Positions 37,038-45,651 of a DNA stretch of 64,000 nt are shown here, in pieces. The first letter of the stretch is position 1. The number at the start of each line of letters is the position of its first letter. Position numbers and translations under genes: made by a program. The notes beneath the pieces were generated by a model. It saw only the letters and a program-made list of their open reading frames with translations. It ran no database searches and was not told the origin of the DNA. This stretch comes from Halalkalibacter urbisdiaboli (GTDB lineage: Bacteria > Bacillota > Bacilli > Bacillales > Bacillaceae_D): NCBI RefSeq assembly GCF_002156385.1, contig NZ_MVJM01000001.1, forward strand, positions 1,428,895-1,492,894, written 5' to 3'.

Positions 37038-37073
37038 AAATACCAAAATTAAAAATCCGTTCCAACCCAGAGG

Positions 37074-37087
37074 AGAAAACGCTTACA
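37074..37087 (-). promoter_or_regulatory. Candidate cre (CcpA) site before araN
   Basis: AGAAAACGCTTACA differs from the cre consensus TGWAANCGNTNNCA at one position (first T). It lies between the AraR-like operators, where catabolite repression of araNPQ would be expected. Confidence 0.6.
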
Positions 37088-37176
37088 AAAACCCTCTAAT
37101 TCTGATTGTCACCGAAACTACATTTGTCAGCTATACGTAATAATTGACTTATTAAACATATGCAACTAAATCCTTG

Positions 37177-37200
37177 ATATTCGTGTACGTACACGAATAT
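37177..37200. promoter_or_regulatory. Perfect 24-bp AraR-like palindrome
   Basis: A perfect inverted repeat of 12-base arms with core TTCGTGTACGTACACGAA, matching TGTNCGNACA. Its centre is 158 bp from the nearest other site. It lies upstream of araN and 130 bases after the end of the LacI gene, and may be an upstream operator for looping, or serve AraR binding generally. Confidence 0.72.
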
Positions 37201-37329
37201 TATGATTTAAAAACTCTTCACATTAATAGTTAGTAGAAAGAGTAGCATTTATGTTTATTAAGTTAAGTCTACCTTAACACCCTTCATTCTATTCGTCAAT
37301 CACTAAGTAAATATTTTTTGAATATTTAT

Positions 37330-38319
37330 TTAAATTGACTCACCTTTAATAATCTCGTAATCAAGGAGCGGAGTAGAAATATACGTCCCATGGTCAATCT
37401 TATGAAGGATACTTTCAACCGCCTTCACACCAACCTCTACAATCGGGTATTTAACTGTGGCCAATCTAGGTGTAATGTATTTTAGCATATCAATATCATC
37501 AAATCCCATAACACCAACAAACCCTGGAACCGTTAAATTCCTAGCTTTTAAATGGTTCATAACTTCCAAAGCATATAAGTCCGTTGAACAAATAATCGCC
37601 GTTTTCTCATTCTCATTAAAGGTTATGTTTGACAAGACATCAATATACTCTGCTTCTTTTATTATTTGTGGCTCATCTTGAATACCATTTTCTTGCAAAC
37701 CCTCTAAAAATCCATGCAGTCTTTCTTCCTGAGTGTAAATGTTTGTTTTTCCTAAATAGGCAAGTGGTGGACTAACATAAATATAATTCTTGTAATTTAA
37801 ACTAGCAATATAATCAATCGCCTCTTTCATCGCTTTTCTTTCCTGAATCCCTACATACTCCCAATTTTCGGAAATGTAATTAAAAACAGTGACGATCGGT
37901 ATATTAAATTTGTTTAAATAAGCATCAAATTCTTCTCCATGATTTACAGTAAAAAGAATGATCCCATCAACTTTTCTATTAACTAAATAGTTAATACATT
38001 TTATCTCGTTTTCAGGATCTTTATCCGTAAGTGTAATATAGACAAAGTACCCAAGCTCCCTCGCTTTTAGTTCAATTGCATTCATTAATTGCGCAAATGA
38101 ACGATTGTATAGGTCAAATAATACGACCCCAAGAGTCATTGTTTTACCCATAACTAGACTTCTAGCCATATAATCTGGCTGGTAATTTAGCTCTTTTGCT
38201 ACTTTTAGGACTTTTTTACGAGTCTTTTCGCTGATCCCTGTTCGATTATTTAGTGCTCTATCTACAGTCCCAGCAGAAACTCCACAAATATTAGCAATGT
38301 CTTTTATCGTTACCTTCAT
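37330..38319 (-). CDS. LacI/PurR-family regulator
   Basis: A 329-residue regulator with the N-terminal headpiece VTIKDIANICGVSAGTVDRALNNRTGISEKTRKKV (about residues 3-38) and a periplasmic-binding-type sensor domain. The helix contains VDRALN, a variant of the usual VSRVLN found in a distinct subgroup of sugar LacI proteins. GAGGTG precedes the ATG. It lies between the ara cluster and a sugar-type dehydrogenase and shares strand with both. Its ligand is not known; it may control the dehydrogenase gene. AraR-like palindromes downstream do not look like LacI operators. Confidence 0.88.
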   Translation of the reverse strand: MKVTIKDIANICGVSAGTVDRALNNRTGISEKTRKKVLKVAKELNYQPDYMARSLVMGKTMTLGVVLFDLYNRSFAQLMNAIELKARELGYFVYITLTDKDPENEIKCINYLVNRKVDGIILFTVNHGEEFDAYLNKFNIPIVTVFNYISENWEYVGIQERKAMKEAIDYIASLNYKNYIYVSPPLAYLGKTNIYTQEERLHGFLEGLQENGIQDEPQIIKEAEYIDVLSNITFNENEKTAIICSTDLYALEVMNHLKARNLTVPGFVGVMGFDDIDMLKYITPRLATVKYPIVEVGVKAVESILHKIDHGTYISTPLLDYEIIKGESI

Positions 38320-38419
38320 GTTTTCACCTCACAATATTAATTGGTTAGGTCTATAATTATACCTTTTACGTATATTTGCTGTCTATAAACGGTTACGGAA
38401 TCTATTGCGATTCAACGAA

Positions 38420-38454
38420 AAACGAGGATAATCTAATTTAGATTACCCTCGTTT
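38420..38454 (-). terminator. Terminator after the SDR gene
   Basis: AAACGAGGATAATCTAA and TTAGATTACCCTCGTTT pair with a small mismatch. It follows the SDR gene stop by six bases. Confidence 0.8.
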
Positions 38455-38460
38455 CTAGTA

Positions 38461-39309
38461 CTATTTTAGATTTACATAATTTCTCCATTGATGAACCGGT
38501 TGCCAGTTAAGGAGTTGCTTTGCTTTTTCATTAGATAGGAGTGTTTCAAATTCTCCCAATTCCTTTGTAATCTCTACTCCCGGGTAGCATGTTTCCATAA
38601 GCTTTTTACTTGGTATATCCATGCTCGTATCATCAGCTGAAATATTAAGGGCAACGGAACCAAGCCCATCTATTTCTATTGATTTTCGATATGCTACAGC
38701 AGCATCGCGAGAATCAATATAGCTCCATAATATCGTTTTACGCAATTCAGGTTCATGGATAAAGCTAGGAAAATTATTATACATCTCCGGCGTAATAACA
38801 TTACCTAATCTCATGGAGACGACCTGCATTCCTGTTCTACGGTGAATCATGTCTGCTGTTTCTTCATTTACGATTTTAGATAAGCCATAGCTTTCCTCTG
38901 GCAATTGGGGATGCTCCTCATCAACTGGAACATAATTTGGCTGTAAGCTTTGTTTCGAGAAGACTACACCATATGAAGATTCACTCGAGGAAATCGCTGC
39001 TTTTTTAATACCAAGATTCCCAGCTGCCTCTAAAATGTTATACGTCGACATTACATTATTTCGAAATGTCATTTCATTCGGGTGAGAGTAGGCTACGGGT
39101 ATAGCTGCTAGATGGACAACTGCATCAGCCCCTGCTAGAACACCATAGACCTCACCTAATTGCTGTAAATCAGTAATGACTGTTGGACATAGTGACTCTT
39201 TTGGATGTTTGATATCTGCATTCACGACATCGTAACCACTCTTAACAAATTCTTTTATTACACTAGTACCTAGAAGACCGCTACCACCCGTAACAACAAT
39301 TTTTTTCAT
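38461..39309 (-). CDS. NAD-dependent epimerase/dehydratase (extended SDR)
   Basis: A 282-residue oxidoreductase with the NAD-binding glycine motif VTGGSGLLGTS at the N-terminus, DAVVHLAAIP about residue 62, and the catalytic pair in ESYGLSK (YxxxK, about residues 138-142). It is of the extended SDR size, in the region of uronate/aldose dehydrogenases and nucleotide-sugar epimerases. AGAGGTG is three bases before the ATG. A cre-like TGAAAGCGTATCTA lies about 45 bases upstream. Substrate unknown; the neighbourhood suggests a sugar. Confidence 0.8.
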   Translation of the reverse strand: MKKIVVTGGSGLLGTSVIKEFVKSGYDVVNADIKHPKESLCPTVITDLQQLGEVYGVLAGADAVVHLAAIPVAYSHPNEMTFRNNVMSTYNILEAAGNLGIKKAAISSSESSYGVVFSKQSLQPNYVPVDEEHPQLPEESYGLSKIVNEETADMIHRRTGMQVVSMRLGNVITPEMYNNFPSFIHEPELRKTILWSYIDSRDAAVAYRKSIEIDGLGSVALNISADDTSMDIPSKKLMETCYPGVEITKELGEFETLLSNEKAKQLLNWQPVHQWRNYVNLK

Positions 39310-39475
39310 TTTGCACCTCTACGTTAAATTAGTCATTTCTTGTGTTACTACTATTGAAAGCGTATCTATTCTATCTTTTCTTTACAAGTACTGAAATTTA
39401 TTTGATATAATTAATAACGAGTTACAAAGTATATTTTTTATAGTAATATATCCTTTTTATAGTAGGTGAATATTT

Positions 39476-39790
39476 ATGGGCGAAACAAATATTACGATCG
39501 AATGTTCAATTGAAAAAGCTTTAAATATCCTTGGTGGTAAATGGTCATTTTTTATTTTAAAAGAGCTTTTTGAGGAAAAAAAACGTTTCGGAGAGCTGAA
39601 AAAAGCAATCCCAAAAATTAGCCCAAAGGCTCTAACCGATACGTTACGTCATCTTGAGGAAAATCAAGTCATTGATAGAACCGTCTATCCAACCGTACCT
39701 GTTACTGTTGAATATTCTTTAACCGATAAAGGTTATGCGTTAAAAAACATTTTAAAGGAAATGAAATTATGGGGAGCCCATTGGGCATAG
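39476..39790 (+). CDS. HxlR-family winged-helix regulator
   Basis: A 104-residue regulator with the HxlR domain (ALNILGGKWSFFILKELFEEKKRFGELKKAIPKIS about residues 14-48, then the recognition helix ALTDTLRHLEENQVIDR). The N-terminal cysteine in IECSIEKA is in the position of the redox- or aldehyde-sensing cysteine of this family. Divergent from the SDR gene (166 bp apart), so they are probably regulated together. AGGTG lies eight bases before the ATG. Confidence 0.9.
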   Translation: MGETNITIECSIEKALNILGGKWSFFILKELFEEKKRFGELKKAIPKISPKALTDTLRHLEENQVIDRTVYPTVPVTVEYSLTDKGYALKNILKEMKLWGAHWA

Positions 39791-39817
39791 AAAATGGGCT
39801 ATCTAAAAGGAGAAAAT

Positions 39818-39880
39818 TGAATGACAATGACTCCGTTCGCTCCTACTATGAGAAATAGGACTTTCAAAAAAGTAGCGGCT
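39818..39880 (+). repeat. Short dispersed repeat, family 2 copy
   Basis: GACTCCGTTCGCTCCTACT followed by ATGAGAAATAGGACT and GTAGCGGCTTC resembles the second copy at 63537-63600 (CCGTTCGCTAC, ATGAGAAAGATACT, GTAGCGACTCC). Part of it reads as a 24-residue open frame (39821-39895) after AAAGGAG, which I regard as chance. Confidence 0.45.
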
Positions 39881-39882
39881 TC

Positions 39883-39925
39883 GAGGTTGTTCTAATAAGG
39901 AATACTCACCTTTTAGGACAACCTC
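39883..39925. terminator. Bidirectional terminator between HxlR and ferredoxin genes
   Basis: GAGGTTGTTCTAATAAGG and CCTTTTAGGACAACCTC pair across a short loop. It ends the ferredoxin gene on the minus strand and possibly HxlR on the plus strand. It is related to the terminator at 2650-2705. Confidence 0.75.
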
Positions 39926-39936
39926 TATGTAAAATT

Positions 39937-40293
39937 TTAATTTGATGATACAACCGCCTGACAGGCTAAACGTTTTTGAGAGGATAATGCTTCAGCTAAT
40001 TTCTCGCGTTCCTTTTCTGTCGGCTGTGATAATAAGTCATTACCTGTTGTCACATGGACTTCGCATCGCCCACAGGTTCCTTTTTGGCATTTATAATCAA
40101 GAAGCTGATTTTGTTCAAATGCGGCTTCTAACAACGTTTTCTTCTCAGCTGGCATCTTTATTAAATAGGTTTTCCCCTGTTGTGAAACAGTGAGTACCTT
40201 TTCCTCTTTTTCCTCACTTAATGGCTTTTCTATTGGTGCTGTGACTCGTTGTTGCTGTATTAAAGAGCCTACGGTAAACTTTTTTTCACTCAT
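39937..40293 (-). CDS. 2Fe-2S ferredoxin
   Basis: A 118-residue protein with a plant-type ferredoxin domain from about residue 32. Cluster ligands are in DYKCQKGTCGRCEV (three Cys at about 69, 74, 77) with the fourth in RLACQAV near the end, the CX4CX2C...C pattern. The N-terminal 30 residues are polar, not a signal. It resembles small ferredoxins of Bacillus that are often orphan genes. No oxidoreductase partner is next to it. ATG follows GGGGGG by six bases. Confidence 0.88.
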   Translation of the reverse strand: MSEKKFTVGSLIQQQRVTAPIEKPLSEEKEEKVLTVSQQGKTYLIKMPAEKKTLLEAAFEQNQLLDYKCQKGTCGRCEVHVTTGNDLLSQPTEKEREKLAEALSSQKRLACQAVVSSN

Positions 40294-40404
40294 AGTAATC
40301 CCCCCATTTTCACGTAGTTTCTTTCACTATAGTACAGTACCACTGATTGTTCAACTAACGAAGCAATGTCCTTCCTTGCCTGTTTTTTTACTTCCTGTAA
40401 AGTG

Positions 40405-40439
40405 AAAAAGGAGAGCTCAACACACGAGTTCTCCTTTTG
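40405..40439 (-). terminator. Terminator of the thuA operon
   Basis: AAAAAGGAGAGCTC and GAGTTCTCCTTTT form a stem with an AACACAC loop. It follows the isomerase gene on the minus strand by three bases. Confidence 0.85.
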
Positions 40440-40442
40440 TTA

Positions 40443-41411
40443 TTATGCCCACCACATATCGGAAGGTCTTTCTTCAATTAATACGGATTTCAAGTTTTTG
40501 ACTGCACGGGCAAACCCTTCGTCAATTGACATAATTGGGTCTTCATGCTCAATGCTGACAATATGGTCGTAACCATAAGTACGTAAAGCACTGATAATAT
40601 TAGACCATTCTTGAATACTGTGCCCACAACCAACTGAACGGAATGTCCACGCTCTTGATTGAACCTCGCCATATGGTTGCATGTCTGTTAAGCCGTACAT
40701 ATTAACATTATCCTGATCGATGTACGTGTCCTTTGCATGAAAATGATGAATAGCATGTTGCTTTCCGAGAATTTTTATCGCAGCAACAGGATCAATTCCT
40801 TGCCACCATAAATGACTTGGGTCAAGATTTGCACCGATCGCATCAGATGTTTCTTCTCTCAGCTTTAACAATGTATAAGGCGTATGCACCAAGAACCCAC
40901 CATGAAGCTCTAAACCTATCTTGACACCATGCTCTTCTGCTAATTTCCCAATCCCTTTCCAATATGGAATTAGTTTTTCTTCCCATTGCCACTTTAAAAT
41001 ATCTCCATATTCGGTTGGCCATGGTGTAACGGGCCAATTAGGATATTTTGCTCCTTCATGATCACCTGCAGTACCTGAAAAACAGTTAACAACGGGAACG
41101 TTCATTAATTTTGCTAATTTTATTGTTTTTATTAGTATTTCGTTTGAAACCTGAGCAAATTGTTTATCTGGAGAAATAGGATTCCCATGACAACTAAAGG
41201 CACTAATTTCAAGACCACGTGATGTTACTTGCTCAAGGTAATCCTCTCGTAGCTTTTCATTTTCTAAAAGTCGATCAATGTCACAATGAGCATTACCTGG
41301 ATAACCACCTGTTCCAATTTCAACTGCCTGCACACCAGCATTTTTTACTGTATCTAGCATGTCTTCAAAATTCTTTTGAGAAAATAGTACTGTAAATACA
41401 CCTAATTTCAT
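40443..41411 (-). CDS. Sugar phosphate isomerase/epimerase (AP endonuclease 2-like TIM barrel)
   Basis: A 322-residue TIM-barrel protein of the IolE/YcjR/hydroxypyruvate isomerase superfamily. Metal-site residues appear in GLELHGGF (Glu, about 168), ANLDPSHLWW (Asp/His, about 195), HFHAKD (about 225) and SIEHED near the C-terminus. It is last of a four-gene operon with two Gfo/Idh/MocA enzymes and ThuA, so it may epimerise or hydrolyse a keto-sugar intermediate. Related YcjR is a 3-keto-sugar epimerase-like enzyme (family knowledge); the substrate here is inferred. ATG has AGGAGG upstream. Confidence 0.82.
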   Translation of the reverse strand: MKLGVFTVLFSQKNFEDMLDTVKNAGVQAVEIGTGGYPGNAHCDIDRLLENEKLREDYLEQVTSRGLEISAFSCHGNPISPDKQFAQVSNEILIKTIKLAKLMNVPVVNCFSGTAGDHEGAKYPNWPVTPWPTEYGDILKWQWEEKLIPYWKGIGKLAEEHGVKIGLELHGGFLVHTPYTLLKLREETSDAIGANLDPSHLWWQGIDPVAAIKILGKQHAIHHFHAKDTYIDQDNVNMYGLTDMQPYGEVQSRAWTFRSVGCGHSIQEWSNIISALRTYGYDHIVSIEHEDPIMSIDEGFARAVKNLKSVLIEERPSDMWWA

Positions 41412-41421
41412 ATTTGGCCTC

Positions 41422-42462
41422 CTAAGTTAAACGAATGCTATGTCCAGATACACTGCTATTATAAATAGCATCGATAATTTGGGTTACTTGTAATGCTTCT
41501 TGCGGCTTTACAACTAACTCCTCAACTCCTAAACAGCTGTTAACAAAATTTTGAACTTGAGCAATACCCGGGTTTTCTTCACCTGGTATCCAATCAGCCT
41601 GACTTGTAAACAGTGTCCCGTATTTCGCTTGATTCAGTTCAAGAGGAAATAAATCAATGCCTCCAGTTAATCCAGAGATACTTACACTTTCTTTATCCTC
41701 TTTTATATTCGCTGCCCATGACGTTTCAAATAAAAGTGAAGCCCCATTTTCAAAACGAATATACGCCGTCACATGGTCATCAACGTCAAACGTCTCATGG
41801 TTATACGTTCCCCATTGATTGACCTGGTTTGGAATTTTACTTAAACGATTATACGCCGTACCTGTTACTTCTATTGGTTTTGGATTCCCTAATAACCATA
41901 ATGTTAAGTCTAAAAAATGACAGCCATAATCAATTAAACTTCCGCCACCTTGAAGCTCTTTGTTTGTAAACACACCCCAACCTGGAACTTTACGCCTTCT
42001 CAAAGCCTGTGCTCGTGCAACGATCGGTTCTCCTATTTCATTTTCTAAGATAACTCGTTTCGCAGCTTGCGAGTCTTTCATATAACGATAATGGTAGGCG
42101 ATGGAGAGCACCTTTCCAGACTTTTTTGCAGCTTCAATCATCTTTTCGCACTCTTTAGCATTCAGGGCCATCGGCTTTTCACATAATACGTGAACACCAG
42201 CATCAAGAGCGGCTATCGTTATTTCTGCGTGGAATTTATTTGGTGTGCAGATGATAACTGCATCCACGTGAGAAAGTAGCTCATGATAATCGGTAAAAGC
42301 GTGTGGTACATGAAATTGCTCAACTACTTTTTTTACTGTCCCTTCATTCACATCACAAACTGCCACAATATTGACGTGCTCAACTAGTTGTTGTAAGGCA
42401 GGAAGATGTCGATCCTGGGCAATTCCTCCGACACCAATTACTCCCACTTTTAGTTTTGTCAT
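41422..42462 (-). CDS. Gfo/Idh/MocA family oxidoreductase
   Basis: A 346-residue dehydrogenase with the Rossmann motif GVIGVGGIAQDRHLP (about residues 7-21), the family signature CEKPMALNAKECEKM (catalytic Lys about 95), and the C-terminal beta-domain with YGCHFLDLTLW (about residue 178; the catalytic-site histidine). It resembles sugar dehydrogenases of the myo-inositol/glucose-type that oxidise C-3 hydroxyls. Third gene of the thuA operon, 14 bases after the previous gene. NAD(P) preference not readable. ATG follows GGAGG. Confidence 0.87.
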   Translation of the reverse strand: MTKLKVGVIGVGGIAQDRHLPALQQLVEHVNIVAVCDVNEGTVKKVVEQFHVPHAFTDYHELLSHVDAVIICTPNKFHAEITIAALDAGVHVLCEKPMALNAKECEKMIEAAKKSGKVLSIAYHYRYMKDSQAAKRVILENEIGEPIVARAQALRRRKVPGWGVFTNKELQGGGSLIDYGCHFLDLTLWLLGNPKPIEVTGTAYNRLSKIPNQVNQWGTYNHETFDVDDHVTAYIRFENGASLLFETSWAANIKEDKESVSISGLTGGIDLFPLELNQAKYGTLFTSQADWIPGEENPGIAQVQNFVNSCLGVEELVVKPQEALQVTQIIDAIYNSSVSGHSIRLT

Positions 42463-42476
42463 ATTCCTCCACCTTC

Positions 42477-43502
42477 TTATATGCTGACTATTTTTTTTGT
42501 TTCATTTGATTCTAATGCGGCTAACACAACTTGAAGTGACCTCATCCCCTCTTCTCCAGAAACAGCAGGATTTTTGTTTTCGATAACTGCTTCAACAAAT
42601 CGATCAATAACCTGTGTATTCGTTTGCCCACCTGAATCATTCGTTTGAATACCACCAAGCTCGTATTTTACTACTTCACCTGTTTGGTATTGAATGACGA
42701 GAGAATTAGTTGGATCGTCCTCTAATCGAACAATTGCTTTTTCCGCATAAATAATCGTTGAATTATCCTCTTTTGAGACATAGGACCAGCTTGCAGCCAA
42801 CGTACCAACAATTCCACCTTCTGTTTTTAGGACACACACAGCGGTATCATCTACATCCGTATTTTCTTTCGCGCTCGTTTCAACAAACGCTCCAACCTCA
42901 ACAAATTCTTCACCTAAAATAAAGCGTAATAAATCTGTTTTATGTACACCTAAATCACCCATCGCACCGATAAAGGCCTGATCCTTTTTAAAGAACCAGC
43001 TTTCCTTTCCATCTGCACTCCAGCCTTCTGGACCACCATGTCCAAACGCTGTGCGAAAGCTATAAATTTTTCCTAACTCCCCATTTGCAATAAGCTGACG
43101 TGCTTTCTGATGGGACGGAACAAACCGTTGATTATGGGCAATCATCAGTTTTTTATTCGCCATTTTTGCTGCTTGAATCATTTGTTCCGCATCTTCCTTT
43201 GAAGTTGCCACCGGCTTTTCGCATAGGACATGCTTTCCTGCCTGCAATGCAGCAATGGAAATCGATGCGTGCAAGTAGTTTGGAGTACAAACACTAACTG
43301 CATCAATTTCAGGATTAGCTAATAACTCCTCATAACTAGTATAGGCCAACACGCCGTACTCGCTCGCAAAGGCTAGCACCCGTTCTTCTACAAGATCACA
43401 CACAGCTATAATCTCCGTGTTTTCATTTTGCGCATACTCAGGTAAATGACGGTGTTTTGCTATACTCCCACAACCAATAACTCCGACTCTTAATTTACTC
43501 AT
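42477..43502 (-). CDS. Gfo/Idh/MocA family oxidoreductase
   Basis: A 341-residue oxidoreductase with GVIGCGSIAKHRHLPEY at the N-terminus, CEKPVATSKEDAEQM about residue 95 and MGDLGVHKTDLLRFILG about residue 180. It is a paralogue of the next gene but clearly divergent (QALRRRKVPGWG versus FRTAFGHGGPEGW). In similar clusters, two such enzymes act on different steps or substrates. ATG has GGGGGAG upstream. Overlaps no gene and is 18 bases after thuA. Confidence 0.87.
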   Translation of the reverse strand: MSKLRVGVIGCGSIAKHRHLPEYAQNENTEIIAVCDLVEERVLAFASEYGVLAYTSYEELLANPEIDAVSVCTPNYLHASISIAALQAGKHVLCEKPVATSKEDAEQMIQAAKMANKKLMIAHNQRFVPSHQKARQLIANGELGKIYSFRTAFGHGGPEGWSADGKESWFFKKDQAFIGAMGDLGVHKTDLLRFILGEEFVEVGAFVETSAKENTDVDDTAVCVLKTEGGIVGTLAASWSYVSKEDNSTIIYAEKAIVRLEDDPTNSLVIQYQTGEVVKYELGGIQTNDSGGQTNTQVIDRFVEAVIENKNPAVSGEEGMRSLQVVLAALESNETKKIVSI

Positions 43503-43520
43503 CTTCTCTCCCCCGATCTC

Positions 43521-44246
43521 TTAGTTTTTCGGTTTTATTTCTTCTAATGGCTTTGCGTTACCATACACAGGATAATCTCTTTTCGTTGGAGCTACCCAGT
43601 TTACAGCATTTTTAATAACTTGTTGAATTTCTTCATTATGGTAGGTCGGATACGTTTCATGGCCTGGACGGAAATAAAAGATCTTCCCATTTCCTCTTTG
43701 GTACGTGCAACCACTTCTAAATACTTCCCCACCCTCGAACCAGCTCATAAAAATAAGTTGTTCAGGAGCAGGTATGTCAAAATGTTCACCGTACATCTCT
43801 TCCTTTTCAAGCTCGATGAATTCACCAATTCCCTCTACAATTGGGTGACTCGGATCAATAACCCAAAGACGTTCCTTATCATCCGCTTCACGCCATTTTA
43901 AATCACACGTAGTCCCCATTAATGATTTGAAGATTTTGGAAAAGTGGCCAGAATGGAGAACAATCAACCCCATCCCCTCTAATACACGTTGCTTCACCTT
44001 CTCAACAATCTCATCACTAACTTCATCATGTGCAAGATGCCCCCACCAAATGAGCACATCGGTATCATTTAATACAGCATCAGATAACCCATGCTCAGGT
44101 TCGTCAAGAGTTGCTGTTTTAACAAGTACTTTCTCCCCCTTCAAAAAACTAGAAATGGCTCCATGAATTCCTTCTGGATAAATATCTCGAACGACCGGAT
44201 TCTTTTGTTCGTGGCGGTTTTCATTCCATACAGTTACCTTTACCAT
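43521..44246 (-). CDS. ThuA-like protein (trehalose utilisation family)
   Basis: A 241-residue protein with a glutamine-amidotransferase-like fold. Visible: [13 protein letters not shown] about residue 65, [21 protein letters not shown] about residue 91, and [28 protein letters not shown] at the C-terminus, typical for the family. ThuA with its dehydrogenase partner ThuB is needed to use trehalose and related disaccharides by 3-keto oxidation in Rhizobium; ThuA's exact reaction is unclear. First gene of the operon; its promoter region holds two repeat operators. ATG follows AAGGAGG. Confidence 0.85.
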   Translation of the reverse strand: MVKVTVWNENRHEQKNPVVRDIYPEGIHGAISSFLKGEKVLVKTATLDEPEHGLSDAVLNDTDVLIWWGHLAHDEVSDEIVEKVKQRVLEGMGLIVLHSGHFSKIFKSLMGTTCDLKWREADDKERLWVIDPSHPIVEGIGEFIELEKEEMYGEHFDIPAPEQLIFMSWFEGGEVFRSGCTYQRGNGKIFYFRPGHETYPTYHNEEIQQVIKNAVNWVAPTKRDYPVYGNAKPLEEIKPKN

Positions 44247-44364
44247 AGTAATTCCTCCTTAGATTCTATTATGATGTTATCCATGTGAATACATTCGCTA
44301 GACAATGGCTTTCTCTCATTTAAAATGTTCATACGACTGAAAATAAAGTTTTAACACCCCCTCT

Positions 44365-44430
44365 ATGAAATCGATCCCAGAATATTGCTAGTATCCATAC
44401 CTATGATGATTATGAGATCGATCCCAGAAT
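44365..44430 (-). promoter_or_regulatory. Operator pair / cre site before thuA
   Basis: Direct repeats ATGAAATCGATCCCAGAAT (44365-44383) and ATGAGATCGATCCCAGAAT (44412-44430), 47 bp apart, carry an ATCGAT core as expected for a LacI-type operator. The first, TGAAATCGATCCCA, also fits the cre consensus at every position. They lie between the LacI gene and thuA. The LacI protein and/or CcpA are the likely binders. Confidence 0.68.
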
Positions 44431-44443
44431 GTATCATATTTAC

Positions 44444-45433
44444 CTACACAGACTCTCGAATTATAAGCTCTATTGGTAACTCGAAAACTTGTTTCTCATT
44501 ATTCTTGATTTCATTTGCTAACATTGAAACCATAACTTCCATTGTCTTCTTACCCATATCTTTAATTGGCTGTCTAATCGTAGTTAGAGCTGGTTCCATT
44601 AATTCTGCAATAGGTTGATCGTCAAAACCAAGGACCGCAATATCATCTGGAATTCTTAATCCAAGACTTTTGGCTTCTTTTATAATCCCTGCTCCTACTT
44701 CGTCACTTCCTGAAAATACCGCAGTTGGCCGGATTTCCATCGCTAAGATTTCCCTTAACAACTTCTTGCCGCATTCGATGCTGTGTAAATCTCGAAAAAT
44801 CCAATTTTCGCTTATTTCTAGATTATGTTCTCTCAGTGCATTCATAAATCCTTTTTGACGATCAGCACCTAGTTCCGTTTTCATCCCACCGCAATAAGCA
44901 ATTCTTTTATGTCCTTTTTCAATTAAGTAGCGGGCTCCAATATAACTTCCCTTAATTTGATCGAGTCGAATGATTGGAATTTTAGCTTCTGATTTATATT
45001 CATTACACAAAAGCACCGGTCCACCTTCTTGATACGAAGCAATCGTAGCCCACTCATTTTCGATTGACGTAAAGATTAAACCATCGACCTGCTTTGTTTT
45101 TAATAGATTTAGGAAATTCAGTTCTTTTGCTTTGTCCTGTTGTGTTTGACAAATTAGTAATTGAAGATTATTCTTTACTGCAATTGCTTCCATCCCTTCA
45201 ATAAGAAAAGGGAAAAAAGGATTTGTCAGACGAGGAACGAGTACAGCAATTGTATCGGTTCTCTGTTTTCGCAACCGTTGAGCTGATGAATTAGGGTAAT
45301 ACTCCAATTCCTTCATTGCCTTGTAGACTAATTGTTTTTTTCTATCAGTAACATAAGGATGATTATTAATTACCCGAGACACAGTGGATCTAGATAAACC
45401 CGCCAATTTAGCCACATCTTCTATCGTTGCCAT
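44444..45433 (-). CDS. LacI-family regulator of the thuA operon
   Basis: A 329-residue LacI/GalR protein with headpiece ATIEDVAKLAGLSRSTVSRVINNH and the sensor domain. The full hinge motif NSSAQRLR is visible. It precedes thuA by about 200 bases and is read in the same direction, so it probably controls the operon by the repeats at 44365-44430. AGAAGGGG lies before the ATG. A cre-like TGAAACCGTTATAA (45499-45512) upstream may add catabolite control of the regulator. Confidence 0.88.
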   Translation of the reverse strand: MATIEDVAKLAGLSRSTVSRVINNHPYVTDRKKQLVYKAMKELEYYPNSSAQRLRKQRTDTIAVLVPRLTNPFFPFLIEGMEAIAVKNNLQLLICQTQQDKAKELNFLNLLKTKQVDGLIFTSIENEWATIASYQEGGPVLLCNEYKSEAKIPIIRLDQIKGSYIGARYLIEKGHKRIAYCGGMKTELGADRQKGFMNALREHNLEISENWIFRDLHSIECGKKLLREILAMEIRPTAVFSGSDEVGAGIIKEAKSLGLRIPDDIAVLGFDDQPIAELMEPALTTIRQPIKDMGKKTMEVMVSMLANEIKNNEKQVFELPIELIIRESV

Positions 45434-45651
45434 GATATCCCCTTCTTTTCTACGTATGCGACCTATCTTTTTACCTTCTATAATGAAAAAACACTACCTG
45501 AAACCGTTATAAAAATTCACACTACATTTTAATCGATACTACATCAAGACACAATAGTTTATTATTATTTCATACTGTTTCTACATATTTAATCTCTTAG
45601 CTAAATTCTATTAAAGGTAGATTACTGAAATAACCTATTTTTCAATGCCTT

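Noticed and set aside
36940-37140. Plus-strand ORF of 66 codons in the araN control region
   Set aside because: It overlaps operators and a cre site and has a low-complexity basic translation; judged chance.
38370-38400. TAAACGGTTACGG as a LacI or cre operator before the LacI gene at 37330
   Set aside because: Two mismatches to cre and only a short palindrome; too weak to call.
39821-39895. 24-codon ORF after AAAGGAG, downstream of the HxlR gene
   Set aside because: Very short, partly inside a dispersed repeat and running into a terminator; no conservation can be judged.
45499-45512. cre-like TGAAACCGTTATAA upstream of the LacI gene at 44444
   Set aside because: One mismatch in a conserved position and no promoter seen near it; mentioned only in the gene entry.
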